Shown: positions 24,116 to 33,395 of the stretch, one piece after another | How positions within the stretch are numbered: the stretch's first letter is position 1 | Layout of the letters: every line of letters starts with the position of its first letter | Assembly: GCA_016713445.1 (NCBI GenBank) | Contig: JADJPB010000022.1 | Coordinates: forward strand, 1 to 43,278 | Direction of reading: 5' to 3' | DNA length: 43,278 nucleotides | Source: Bacteroidota bacterium | Lineage (GTDB): Bacteria; Bacteroidota; Bacteroidia; AKYH767-A; OLB10 | Program-made: the position numbers and the translations under genes | Notes under the pieces: generated by a model | The model's database searches: none | The model's input: the letters and a program-made list of their open reading frames with translations, nothing else | What the model was told of the DNA's origin: nothing

Positions 24116-25903
24116 ATGGAATTAACGAAAGAGCAAATCGAAATTGTAAACTCATCCGGCAATATCAAGATTAATGCAGTTGCGGGATCTGGGAAAACGA
24201 CGACGATTATTGAGTATGCAAAGTCTCGACCTAAGTCGGCAAAAATTCTGTACTTGGCTTTTAATAAGTCGGTGAAGTTGGAAGCCATGAAAAAGTTTGC
24301 TGAGCAAGGGTTGACGAATGTAAAAGTGGAAACAGCGCACTCACTAGCCTATAAACATATTGTGATGGGTAGTGAGTATAGAGTAAAAGCTTATAGTTAC
24401 AAAACACATGAAATCGCGGAGTTGTTGGGACTAAAGGGGAATGGGGAGAAGCATAATGAATTTGTAATCGCCAATCATATTCTGAAATTTATTGCATTTT
24501 TCTGCAATAGCGATAAGGAGAAAATTCAGGAGTTAAATTATTTTGATACCATCAGCGATAAAAAGGCGAGAACATTCGTGCAATCTTTTTACGATTATAT
24601 TGTAAGACAATCTAGGTTGTTGTTAAGTAAGATGGATAAAGGCGAAATAGAAATCACGCATGATTTCTATTTAAAGAAATTTCAATTGACTAAGCCCAAT
24701 TTGAAGTACGATTTTATTTTATTTGATGAGGGGCAAGATTCATCTCCAGTAATGCTTAATATCTTCCTCAATCAGAAAGCAACGAAGGTGATAGTGGGCG
24801 ATACAAATCAACAAATTTATGGTTGGCGCTATGATGTAAACTCATTGGAGAAAGCCGATTTCAAAACATTTCATCTTTCTACTAGCTTTCGATTTAATCA
24901 AGATGTTGCAAAGTTGGCTGTTGATGTTTTAAAATATAAAAATCATTTGCAGTCTCATCAAGAAATTCCAATTACTGGAAAAGGAACTAGTAAAAGGATA
25001 AATAGTAAAGCCGTCATCGCTCGTACCAATTTGGGATTACTTCTAAAAGCAATTGAATATGTATCGGAAAATAAAAATTCGAAGCGTATTTATTTCGAAG
25101 GAAATATTAATTCCTATACCTATGCCGATGAGGGCGCCTCACTCTATGATATTTTAAAATTGTACAATGGAAACCATCGATCCATTAAAGACAATTTAAT
25201 CAAATCGATGAAAGATTTGGAAGACCTAGAAGATTACATCAAGAAAACCGAAGATGTGCAATTGGGAATGATGGTGGAGATTGTGCGTGAATATGGAAAT
25301 GAAATTCCTGGAATTATCAATGATATCAAACGGCAACATGTAGAGAATGATGAAAAGGAAAAGGCCGAGATGGTTTTCTCTACCGTGCATCGCTGCAAGG
25401 GAATGGAATATGATTCTATTCAACTTGTCAACGATTTTATTAATGAGGAAAAATTAAAAAAGCTGAAGGAAGAAGAGAAAAAGGATGTGGCTTATCTCAG
25501 TCGATTAAACGAAGAAATTAATTTATTGTATGTTGCCATTACACGCACTCGAAACAGTTTGCATATTCCGGAAGCGTTGCTCCCTGCAGAATTTCCAGCA
25601 TCTCCACATATTCATGTGATGAAGGTTGTGGAAGAGAAGGAAGAAATTGAAGTCGAGAAATATATTAGTGACTACCGATTTAGAAAGAAAGTAGAATCGT
25701 TAGAGAGATCTTATTCAGTAGCTGTAGTAAGAGAAAAACATAAGTCTGCTTACCGTCCTTGGACACCTATCTTAGACGACGAACTCACCAAAATGTATAA
25801 CGAAGGAATTACTGTGAAGGACATGGCAAAACATTTTGGAAGAACGAAAGGAGCTATAGAATCACGGATTAGTAAATTACTTCTCGCCGCTGTTGAAAAC
25901 TAG
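24116..25903 (+). CDS. UvrD/FBH1-like superfamily 1 helicase with C-terminal HTH
   Basis: 595 residues, intact. Walker A AVAGSGKTTT (21-30), motif Ia AFNKSVKLEA, Walker B LFDEGQDSS (about 202-210), motif III GDTNQQIYGWR (228-238), motif IV-like TSFRFNQDVA, motif V TVHRCKGMEYDSIQL, motif VI LLYVAITRTRNSL. DEGQD in place of DEAQD is typical of the FBH1-like branch. After the helicase core, the last 45 residues (YRPWTPILDDELTKMYNEGI, MAKHFGRTKGAIESRISKL) form a Myb/homeodomain-like HTH that may contact DNA. Likely a 3'-5' DNA translocase in recombination or repair, or part of a defence module with the Fic protein upstream. A bidirectional terminator follows. Confidence 0.92.
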   Translation: MELTKEQIEIVNSSGNIKINAVAGSGKTTTIIEYAKSRPKSAKILYLAFNKSVKLEAMKKFAEQGLTNVKVETAHSLAYKHIVMGSEYRVKAYSYKTHEIAELLGLKGNGEKHNEFVIANHILKFIAFFCNSDKEKIQELNYFDTISDKKARTFVQSFYDYIVRQSRLLLSKMDKGEIEITHDFYLKKFQLTKPNLKYDFILFDEGQDSSPVMLNIFLNQKATKVIVGDTNQQIYGWRYDVNSLEKADFKTFHLSTSFRFNQDVAKLAVDVLKYKNHLQSHQEIPITGKGTSKRINSKAVIARTNLGLLLKAIEYVSENKNSKRIYFEGNINSYTYADEGASLYDILKLYNGNHRSIKDNLIKSMKDLEDLEDYIKKTEDVQLGMMVEIVREYGNEIPGIINDIKRQHVENDEKEKAEMVFSTVHRCKGMEYDSIQLVNDFINEEKLKKLKEEEKKDVAYLSRLNEEINLLYVAITRTRNSLHIPEALLPAEFPASPHIHVMKVVEEKEEIEVEKYISDYRFRKKVESLERSYSVAVVREKHKSAYRPWTPILDDELTKMYNEGITVKDMAKHFGRTKGAIESRISKLLLAAVEN

Positions 25904-25972
25904 TCATAAAGCGAATTGTTGAAAATGTAGGATAATATAAAAATCCAGCTGAATTGATTAAATTACTTGTAT

Positions 25973-26008
25973 AAAAAAACTCATTCATATTATTGAATGA
26001 GTTTTTTT
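25973..26008. terminator. Bidirectional intrinsic terminator
   Basis: A7-CTCATTCA, loop TATTAT, TGAATGAG-T7: works on both strands, between the helicase gene and the converging lipoprotein genes. Confidence 0.92.
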
Positions 26009-26175
26009 ATAGATACAATGATTTGTCGTCAATCTTTCATGTGTTTATTTCAACATCAACAATCAGTTAAACGTTATTTTCATCCATACAGCATGATCAA
26101 TAAAAAGTAGAACAAGTAAAGAGGGAATGTAATTTTCATTTTCAATATTTTTATATTTAATAAAATATAAATTCC

Positions 26176-27924
26176 TTACCAATTACGAATACACTTGAGG
26201 TGAAAAGTATTTAACGTGCCTGGAACCATTGTACTAGTCCCATCAAAGACATTAACGGGTCCATTGATCGTCAATTCAAGAGTGTCTCCAGCTGCTCCAT
26301 TTTGTATTATTGTAAAATCAAGATTCGGATTTAAAGGATCCTTACCTAAATAATAAAAACCTTGACCATTGAAATATTCGATTTCAAATCCTATACCTGG
26401 TACAGGGTAAGTTCCGGGAGAGTAGTTGAAAAAATCACTAAAAACGCAATGAAAGGCAGTTCCTCCGATTGGTGAATTTACGGTTAGTTCAATGGTTGAG
26501 TCTGCGTTAGAGACCTGTGTAAATATGTAAGATGGGTTTAATTCTAAGAAATTTCCATTTGCAATTGAACTACTTAAATTAAATTTGAAAAATATAATAC
26601 CTGAGTTATTGCATACAGAGATAGTTCCCAAATCCATTGAATCAGGAAGGCAAGGCTGAGTAAATGAAGTATCAAAGAAACTAGTCGGACTAAAGCAATT
26701 TATAGATTGAGCACCACATAGTATAATTGAATTTATTATTCCATTTGGCGAATAAACCAGTGATTTACCGGTTGAGCCATTAAATTGAATGTAGATATTC
26801 GTAGGTTGATTATTACAATCGACAAAATTTCCTTTAAATTTTCCGAATGAACTACAACTAAAAACAATATCGGGAACATTGTATAATTGACCTGCGGTTA
26901 AAGCAGGAATACTTAAAATTGAAGAGTTAATCCCCATGTGCGTTGCGTAAATTGTAGATGATGATCCACTGGTTACTAGCCCCGAATAATAACCATACTG
27001 GTCCGTATAAGTGCCTCCAACGTTGTTGTAATAAATGATCGCATTCACAATTGGGTTTCCAAAGTTGTCATACACATAACCACTAATGGTTGCAGCAGGT
27101 GTAGGTATATCACAATTCCACCAAGAAAAATGTTCTACTTGTCCTACGTAATTATTTCCTTGTTTAGTGGCGGAGCCTTCTTCAATCCACAAACTTTTCG
27201 TTTCATCGAAATACCAAAGCGGAATGGTTGCAGGTGCAGAAGCTAATTGAGTGGATGCAATGGGAAGTTGTACAGTTGCCGTTACCCCAGAAGCTAACTG
27301 TAGTGGATTACCGCTGTTGTCGGTGAGTTCTACACCCATCATTCCAAAGCTGATTAGTTTTACAGAAGTACCTGCATTGTCCTCTGCCATTAAATCTCCA
27401 CCGGGAATTAGTGCGCCGAAATTAGGATCAGTGGTAGCAAGATGTTTGGAAGTTATATTTACAGTTCCATTAAAAGGCAATCCCGTTGCAGTTACAATGG
27501 CATTAGGAGGGAAAACAACAGTAGCACCGGCACTAGTTACTGATCCACCTGTTGAACTTTGTAAACTCGTAGCAGCTGCTTTTTGTGGCATTACCAAATT
27601 GCAATATTGAACCGTAGAATTTCTTGGAATAAATCCACTTGAACGACTCCAATATCCAGTCTTAGTTGCTTTCACAACCGCTCTTGATGTATTGACGCTC
27701 GCTTTTTCAATTAGATAAATTCCATTACCATCGGTTTGATCGATTTTGTTTCCTACCTGAACAGTGACATTGGGAATACCTTGTCCGTTCTCATCGTTAA
27801 TTTGACCAACAAGGGTGATGGTGTAAGTATTCGAGACAGTTGGAGAATCGTTGTTCTCGTCTTTGTTGCATGAAAGTGTAAATACAACAAGCAGGAATAG
27901 CATAAATAAACTGAACTTTTTCAT
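26176..27924 (-). CDS. Lipoprotein with carboxypeptidase-regulatory-like domains (1)
   Basis: 582 residues. Lipoprotein signal MKKFSLFMLFLLVVFTLSC with lipobox cysteine at 19, followed by NKDEN (acidic, as in Bacteroidota surface lipoproteins). Residues about 35-110: Ig-like carboxypeptidase regulatory domain (VGQINDENGQGIPNVTVQVG, TDGNGIYLI). Residues about 115-275: a region with STGGSVTSAGATVVFPPNAI, GMMGVELTDNSGNPLQLASG, PATIPLWYFDETKSLWIEEG and VEHFSWWNCD, like the extracellular region of CILP/FAM171-type proteins. A second regulatory-like domain (ATISGYVYDNFGNPIVNAII) and a beta-rich C-terminal part of unknown type follow. Probably anchored in the outer membrane. Its paralogue lies immediately upstream, so the pair arose by duplication. 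Function unknown. Confidence 0.85.
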   Translation of the reverse strand: MKKFSLFMLFLLVVFTLSCNKDENNDSPTVSNTYTITLVGQINDENGQGIPNVTVQVGNKIDQTDGNGIYLIEKASVNTSRAVVKATKTGYWSRSSGFIPRNSTVQYCNLVMPQKAAATSLQSSTGGSVTSAGATVVFPPNAIVTATGLPFNGTVNITSKHLATTDPNFGALIPGGDLMAEDNAGTSVKLISFGMMGVELTDNSGNPLQLASGVTATVQLPIASTQLASAPATIPLWYFDETKSLWIEEGSATKQGNNYVGQVEHFSWWNCDIPTPAATISGYVYDNFGNPIVNAIIYYNNVGGTYTDQYGYYSGLVTSGSSSTIYATHMGINSSILSIPALTAGQLYNVPDIVFSCSSFGKFKGNFVDCNNQPTNIYIQFNGSTGKSLVYSPNGIINSIILCGAQSINCFSPTSFFDTSFTQPCLPDSMDLGTISVCNNSGIIFFKFNLSSSIANGNFLELNPSYIFTQVSNADSTIELTVNSPIGGTAFHCVFSDFFNYSPGTYPVPGIGFEIEYFNGQGFYYLGKDPLNPNLDFTIIQNGAAGDTLELTINGPVNVFDGTSTMVPGTLNTFHLKCIRNW

Positions 27925-27961
27925 TCGATATAGTTTTTTAAATTAAGATAAATATTAGTAC

Positions 27962-29737
27962 TTAGTTATTTCGATAGACATCAAAATTCGCTGTCATTGT
28001 TCCGGGTAGACTTAATATTCCACTAGAGAGTAATACTGGCCCACTAAATGTTCCTCGCACATTACCTCCGGGTGTCGGAGTGTTAGTGAATGTAGTAGAT
28101 CCTCCCTGAGGGTTTTGAAGAATATTATACAATAAACCTTGGTAATAAACACTACCACTGATTCCGGTGTTGACATTGTTCCAATTATACAATCCGTTAG
28201 TATAAAGAGGAGTTGTAATAATAAACGTAGATGAATTGCCGCTTGCACTGTCTGTATAAGCCATGGTCATTTCATATTTTCCGGAAATAAAATTAACGGA
28301 GCAACTACTAACATCTAAAGAAAACGGAATGTTTCCTATGGATGCTGATGAAAAAGTCATGATCACATTGTTATTTAAACTAACAGCATCGCATAAAAGC
28401 ACATTACCAGCATTTAAACTTGTACCGGCATTAAAGTTTGTAGTTAATGATTTTGAATATAATCCTTGATAAGCAACTATATTTATCGGTGAATTTCCGA
28501 GATCTCCTACTTGAATTTTAAACGCTCCTGTATTCGTGTATTGATATCCGATCAATTCGTTGTTTTTAAATAAAAGCACAGTCCCTATACTTACTTGTCC
28601 AGTGCATTTTTTTAAATTTCCATAGACATAATAGCAATTTGGTGTTTGAAGATATAAAATAGGAACGGTCACCATATTGCCTTGTGCCATTGCCGGGATG
28701 GTGTAGTTTAAGGATGAAAGAAGTAGTGTTGATGTAACATCATATTTTTCGGCAAAAATAGTTTGCGCAATGTTTGGTGTAATTTGACCGTAAAATTCTC
28801 CATTCGCATCAGTTGTGGGACCTACTAATCCCGGATTCATCATTATGGTGGCTAAATGTATAGGATTATTAATGCAATCAAATACTTTCCCTTGGATGGT
28901 AGCCCCTCCAGGTATATCATAATTCCACCAACTAAAATGACTCACTTCACCCGTGTAATTGGTTCCGTTAAATAGTGCAGTTCCTTCTTCTTCCCAAATT
29001 CCTGTGGCATTATTAAAATGCCACAGTGGAATACTTGGAGGGGCTACAGTCAATTGAAGCGAATGTACCGGAACACTGATGGTAGCTTTTTTTCCGCTTT
29101 TTAATCTTAATTCATCGCCGCTTGCATCTTTTAATGTTGCTCCTAGCATTCCAAATGAAATCAAATTAGTAATTGAATTGCTACTGGTTTTCCCTTTGAA
29201 ATCCGTGCCCGGTGTTTTTAAAGAAAATAAATTTGTGTTTCTAGGTAGGTGATGAATGGTTAAAGAAACAGGCCCGGTATAAGATGTGCCATCTATATTT
29301 TCAAATGCATCTGCTGGAAATTGAATGCTTGCTCCATCAATAGTAGAAATCAATCCACCTGTCATGGCATCCACGATATGTGTGTGAGCAGCACTAAACA
29401 AGCAGATATCGGAAGCAGAAACATCTCCCGACTTTGGCCTGAATGATCCCACCTGATCCCAAAAGCCCGATTTTTTAACAGTGATTAAACTTCGATCTTT
29501 TGATACAATAACATCTTCAATAACATATACTCCCCAGGGATTAGTAATCGCAGATTTGTTACCGATAAACACATCCGCACCAGGTAACGCAATACCACTT
29601 TCATCAAATACTCTTCCGATGATGGTGGTGGTTACAGTGGAATTGTTACCCGATAGATTGTCGTTGTTCTCATCTTTTGCACAAGCACTAAAAAGCATAA
29701 GTACTGCAATGAACAGGTAATTAAAAGAGTTCTTCAT
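27962..29737 (-). CDS. Lipoprotein with carboxypeptidase-regulatory-like domains (2)
   Basis: 591-residue paralogue of the next gene downstream. Signal MKNSFNYLFIAVLMLFSAC, lipobox cysteine at 19 followed by AKDENND; regulatory domain (IIGRVFDESGIALPGADVFI); CILP/FAM171-like stretch (MTGGLISTIDGASIQFPADA, FGMLGATLKDASGDELRLKS, PPSIPLWHFNNATGIWEEEG, EVSHFSWWNYD); second regulatory-like domain (ATIQGKVFDCINNPIHLATI); divergent C-terminal beta-rich domain. Intact. The 37-base gap to its paralogue and the 48-base gap to the LamG gene suggest one minus-strand transcript. It may present ligand-binding domains at the cell surface; nothing points to a substrate. Confidence 0.85.
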   Translation of the reverse strand: MKNSFNYLFIAVLMLFSACAKDENNDNLSGNNSTVTTTIIGRVFDESGIALPGADVFIGNKSAITNPWGVYVIEDVIVSKDRSLITVKKSGFWDQVGSFRPKSGDVSASDICLFSAAHTHIVDAMTGGLISTIDGASIQFPADAFENIDGTSYTGPVSLTIHHLPRNTNLFSLKTPGTDFKGKTSSNSITNLISFGMLGATLKDASGDELRLKSGKKATISVPVHSLQLTVAPPSIPLWHFNNATGIWEEEGTALFNGTNYTGEVSHFSWWNYDIPGGATIQGKVFDCINNPIHLATIMMNPGLVGPTTDANGEFYGQITPNIAQTIFAEKYDVTSTLLLSSLNYTIPAMAQGNMVTVPILYLQTPNCYYVYGNLKKCTGQVSIGTVLLFKNNELIGYQYTNTGAFKIQVGDLGNSPINIVAYQGLYSKSLTTNFNAGTSLNAGNVLLCDAVSLNNNVIMTFSSASIGNIPFSLDVSSCSVNFISGKYEMTMAYTDSASGNSSTFIITTPLYTNGLYNWNNVNTGISGSVYYQGLLYNILQNPQGGSTTFTNTPTPGGNVRGTFSGPVLLSSGILSLPGTMTANFDVYRNN

Positions 29738-29785
29738 AATTTGGCTTATTAAAGATTAAATTTAAATTGGAAAGTAAAATAATAA

Positions 29786-31005
29786 TCAATCAGCCTGCAC
29801 AAAACGATAAACACCACTACGACTACTTTTTGTTTGGATGATCACCGTATAAATTCCTTTTGCTAAATGTCCTTTTTCCCAAATCATTTCTTTACCCTGA
29901 CTCTCCTTTGTGCTGATGCGTTGCATAGCTGAATTGTACACTTCGATAGAGCGAATCTCTTCTCCACTACGTAAACTGATGGTTAATTGTGTCGATTCAT
30001 TTTTTACTAAAATATTTTCTGCACTAATTTCATTCAATCCAACTCCAGTTATAATATATGGTCCCGAAGTAGCCATACATCCTATAGAATCAATAATAGT
30101 AAGGGTGTAAGTCCCATTTGATAGTGCTGTCCAAGTTTGAGTGGTAGCTCCTAAAATAGGTGATCCGTTTAAATTCCATTGATAGCTTGCTGCAGTAATG
30201 GAAGAAGTCATGGTATTGCCATTAGGAAAGATCACAGGTGCAGTTGTCGTTTGATTAAACGGCACTAATGTACTCCAAGTGGTACTTGCAATAGTTCCAT
30301 TATTACCATTGGTTGTTTGATCTGCAATCGTAGTTCCACTACCGGCATTAAATCTCCAATAACCCACTAATCCTGTTTCTTGGGCGGCATCTACATGATT
30401 TAGTCTTTTTGCATTGATTTCTACAGAATCTAACGCCCGATCCCAAATACGCACTTCGTCAATTTGTCCAGACCAATAACGTGTTTGACTTTGTGTTTGA
30501 TCGGACAATCTACCAATGCGAATGGGATATGCCAATCCTTGAATCATACCAAAAGGAAGGGCAGTGGATCCTTTCTGAACCCCATTTATAAAAACACGAA
30601 GAGAGTCTCCATCATAAGTCCTGCTACATGATACCAAGTATTAAGTGTCATAGCACCTGTTAAACTTGATGCGTTTATCCATGAAAGAGGATTCCCTGCA
30701 GAATCTTTACCGCAAACAGCGAAATTGAGTTGGCCATTATTGCCAGCTCTTAAAACATAACCCTGTTCCCCCAAACTCCAGCTATGTTTGCAAAGAATGG
30801 TTCCATCATAATTGTTGGTAGCCCAACTGGTAGCCCGAATCCAAGCCTCTACCGTGATGGCATTGGCAGGGGCTAGGTTTGCATCTGTTGTGAAATTTAC
30901 AGAGGCAAAAGCAAAGCTTAGTGAATTAGTATTGGGTACGCAAATCTGTGCAGATGTGCTGTTAGCAAGCCCAATAAATAGAAGTAGTGTGGATAGTAAA
31001 CGCAT
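29786..31005 (-). CDS. LamG-domain protein with T9SS C-terminus (frameshifted)
   Basis: About 406 residues after correction. Signal peptide MRLLSTLLLFIGLANSTSAQ; a concanavalin A-like (LamG) domain with ITVEAWIRA, GTILCKHSWSLGEQGYVLRA, TWYHVAG, RVFINGVQKG, GQIDEVRIWDRAL and GLVGYWRFNAGSGTTIADQT; an Ig-like stretch (ASYQWNLNGSPILGATTQTW); and a C-terminal sorting-type domain (SIEVYNSAMQRISTK, KGIYTVIIQTKSSRSGVYRF). The frame breaks at about 30618-30621: with one added base it reads HVAGTYDGDSLRVFING. LamG proteins of this layout usually bind carbohydrate at the cell surface. Divergent from ispG. Confidence 0.85.
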
Positions 31006-31098
31006 GGTATTTAATTTTATACTACGAATGTATGCTTTTTGCCGAAACTTCCAACAATTTCCTTAAAACAATTGAGGAAGTTATACGTTTTTGTCAAG

Positions 31099-31106
31099 TA
31101 TCTTTG
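31099..31106 (+). promoter_or_regulatory. -7 box (TATCTTTG) for ispG
   Basis: TATCTTTG ends 7 bases before the ATG at 31114. A TTG at 31072-31074 is 24 bases upstream, slightly long for a -33 element. A leaderless or nearly leaderless mRNA is predicted. Confidence 0.5.
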
Positions 31107-31113
31107 CACTTAT

Positions 31114-33093
31114 ATGATATTAGAAAGCCTTTCTGGACTGTATTGTAATAGCCTTACCCAATATAATCGGTTGTTAACTCGCGAAGTAATGTTAGGGGAT
31201 ATTGGCTTGGGTGGGAATAATCCTATCCGAGTGCAAAGTATGACTACAACGGATACGATGGATACCCTAGCCACTGTGGAGCAATCGATACGTATGATTG
31301 AGGCCGGATGTGAATATGTGAGAATTACGGCTCCTAGTATTAATGAAGCTAAGAATCTGGCAAATATTAAGAAGGAGTTGGCTAATCGTGGATATAAAAC
31401 GCCATTAATTGCCGATATACATTTTACGCCTAATGCCGCTGAAGCCGCCGCTCGCATTGTAGAAAAAGTGCGAATCAATCCAGGCAATTTTGCCGATAAG
31501 AAGAAATTTGCATTTATTGATTATAATGATGCTGCTTACCATGAAGAGTTGGATCGCATCCGAGAACGTTTCATTCCACTCTTGAAAATTTGTAAAGAGT
31601 ATGGAACGGCAATGCGCATCGGAACGAATCATGGTTCGTTGAGCGATCGAATCATGAGTCGTTATGGCGATACCGCACATGGAATGGTGGAATCGGCCTT
31701 GGAATTTTTACGAATTGCCGAAGCAGAAAATTACCATAACATCGTTTTGAGTATGAAGTCGAGTAATCCGCAAGTAATGGTGCAAGCTTATCGCACATTG
31801 ATTGTACGGATGCACAATGAAGGGATGAATTATCCTTTGCATTTAGGAGTGACCGAAGCCGGAGAAGGAGAAGATGGACGCATAAAATCAGCAGCAGGAA
31901 TTGGTACTTTACTGGAAGATGGGATAGGCGACACCGTTAGAGTTTCTCTCACAGAAGATCCCGAGTTTGAAATTCCGATTGCGAAAGCGTTAGTGAGTCG
32001 ATACGATAACCGCTCAACAAATGCTCCCTTGCCAGAATTCCCAGAAGTGCGATTTGAAGGTGGAAGAATTGCTTTAAGTTCAGGTGAAGATTTTGGGTTT
32101 ACTCCTTTTGATTATGAGCGAAGAGTAAGTCGTGAAGTGAATAACTTGGGAGCACATCAAGTGCCGCGGGTTATTGCTGATTATTCGCAAGTAGAAAAAT
32201 TATCAGCCGCTTCTTTTTTCCCTGTTGGTTATAATTATTCAGTTCCTACCGATAAATGGAATTTGAGTGATCAGGCTTGCGATTATATTTATACCGGCAC
32301 TAGAAATATCGATTTCGAAATTCCAGGCACACTCGGAATTATTGTAGATGCAACGGCATGGAAGGAGAAGGATCGTTGTTATCCGTTGTTTTCCTTAGAT
32401 GGATTTTTAGTTGCAGAAAATAAATCGAAGCAGCTTAATTTTATTTCGGTGCTGGCAGATGGAATTGCGGAACTTGGAAAACATAGCAAAGCATTGGTTA
32501 ATTCAAATGCAGTTTTGTTGCTCTCCACATCTAATGAACATGCGATGCCCGCATTGCGTCAAGCATTTATTTTGATGAAGCAAATGAAGTTCGATATTCC
32601 CGTTGTCATTCACCGAAACTATGAAGGATTAACGGAGGAGCAAATTCAATTATTCGCTTCTACCTATTTAGGGGCATTGCTGTTAGATGGTTTTGGCGAT
32701 GGCGTAATGATTTCTTCAAATACATCCATCTCCCCGCAAAAGATAAATAGTTTAGCATTTGGAATTTTACAAGCAGCACGAACACGCATAAGTAAAACTG
32801 AATATATTTCCTGTCCCAGCTGCGGCCGAACCCTTTTCGATTTACAAGAAACCACCGCAAAAATTCGCACCCGCACCGATCACCTCAAAGGATTAAAGAT
32901 TGGTATTATGGGTTGCATCGTAAATGGTCCCGGTGAAATGGCAGATGCCGATTATGGTTATGTAGGTTCAGGTCCAGGCAAAATCACCCTCTACAAAGGA
33001 CGCGAGGTAGTTCAAAAAAGCATTAACACCGAGTTAGCAGTGGATGCGTTAATTGATTTAATTAAAGAGCATGGGGATTGGATCGAGAAGTAA
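31114..33093 (+). CDS. ispG: IspG (GcpE), large type with inserted domain
   Basis: 4-hydroxy-3-methylbut-2-enyl diphosphate synthase, the penultimate step of the MEP isoprenoid pathway, a cytoplasmic 4Fe-4S enzyme. 659 residues, much longer than the roughly 370 of E. coli, as usual for Bacteroidota, Chlamydiae and plants, where a middle domain is inserted between the TIM barrel and the Fe-S domain. Visible: PIRVQSMTTTDTMDTLATVE, ADIHFTPNAAEAAARIVEKV, RINPGNFADKK, LHLGVTEAGEGEDGRIKSAA, then the cluster cysteines in SCPSCGRT (C567, C570) and GCIVNGPGEMADADYGYVG (C601). I start at the first ATG (31114), which gives the usual SL--Y-RL-TREVMLG opening; a TTG further upstream is less likely. Intact. 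Confidence 0.97.
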   Translation: MILESLSGLYCNSLTQYNRLLTREVMLGDIGLGGNNPIRVQSMTTTDTMDTLATVEQSIRMIEAGCEYVRITAPSINEAKNLANIKKELANRGYKTPLIADIHFTPNAAEAAARIVEKVRINPGNFADKKKFAFIDYNDAAYHEELDRIRERFIPLLKICKEYGTAMRIGTNHGSLSDRIMSRYGDTAHGMVESALEFLRIAEAENYHNIVLSMKSSNPQVMVQAYRTLIVRMHNEGMNYPLHLGVTEAGEGEDGRIKSAAGIGTLLEDGIGDTVRVSLTEDPEFEIPIAKALVSRYDNRSTNAPLPEFPEVRFEGGRIALSSGEDFGFTPFDYERRVSREVNNLGAHQVPRVIADYSQVEKLSAASFFPVGYNYSVPTDKWNLSDQACDYIYTGTRNIDFEIPGTLGIIVDATAWKEKDRCYPLFSLDGFLVAENKSKQLNFISVLADGIAELGKHSKALVNSNAVLLLSTSNEHAMPALRQAFILMKQMKFDIPVVIHRNYEGLTEEQIQLFASTYLGALLLDGFGDGVMISSNTSISPQKINSLAFGILQAARTRISKTEYISCPSCGRTLFDLQETTAKIRTRTDHLKGLKIGIMGCIVNGPGEMADADYGYVGSGPGKITLYKGREVVQKSINTELAVDALIDLIKEHGDWIEK

Positions 33094-33190
33094 TTAAGAA
33101 TGCAGAATTAAGAATTAAGAACCTGCTTGCTGCAGGCAAGTTCAGAATAAATTTTGGGAGCAATTATTATGTATCTTAATTTTAGAACTC

Positions 33191-33218
33191 CCTCTCCTTT
33201 GAAGAGGGTGGGGAGAGG
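33191..33218. repeat. CCTCTCC...GGAGAGG interspersed repeat
   Basis: CCTCTCC (33191-33197) and GGAGAGG (33212-33218) face each other across TTTGAAGAGGGTGG. Its arms match those at 22746-22782 and the outer arms of the elements inside propeller genes B-D. Confidence 0.6.
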
Positions 33219-33248
33219 CTTGAATTTGATTTTGGAATTATGTTTAGA

Positions 33249-33277
33249 TATGATCATTTTTTTTCTTAATGATCATA
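33249..33277. other. 10-bp inverted repeat with T-rich loop
   Basis: TATGATCATT (33249-33258) pairs perfectly with AATGATCATA (33268-33277) around a 9-base T-rich loop. There is no T tail, so it is not a standard terminator, but its place between converging genes suggests a transcript-end structure. Confidence 0.5.
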
Positions 33278-33395
33278 AATAATCATAACGAAGCCTCGCT
33301 ACCATCATAATAAATCAGTGCCTGCCGGCCGAAACTTGGTCGACCGCTTTAGATTTAGCGCACGCGGTTAGTGAAGGTAGGGCCCATCAGAAATT

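Larger units (their letters stand above)
33094..33395. other. Intergenic region between converging genes, with repeats
   Basis: No gene seen in these 302 bases. It holds three AATTAAGA copies (33092-33120), overlapping palindromes CCTGCTTGCTGCAGGCAAG (33122-33140), a CCTCTCC/GGAGAGG repeat (33191-33218), a strong hairpin (33249-33277), and a GC-richer stretch with GCCTGCCGGCC and TTGGTCGACC (33318-33350) that I do not recognise. Confidence 0.7.

Noticed and set aside
31039..31113. TTG start for ispG at 31039
   Set aside because: It would place the -7 box inside the gene; the ATG at 31114 fits the family N-terminus.
33300..33395. Possible tRNA or other structured RNA in the GC-richer stretch
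   Set aside because: No cloverleaf, no TTCGA-type T-loop with matching stem and no acceptor pairing could be found.
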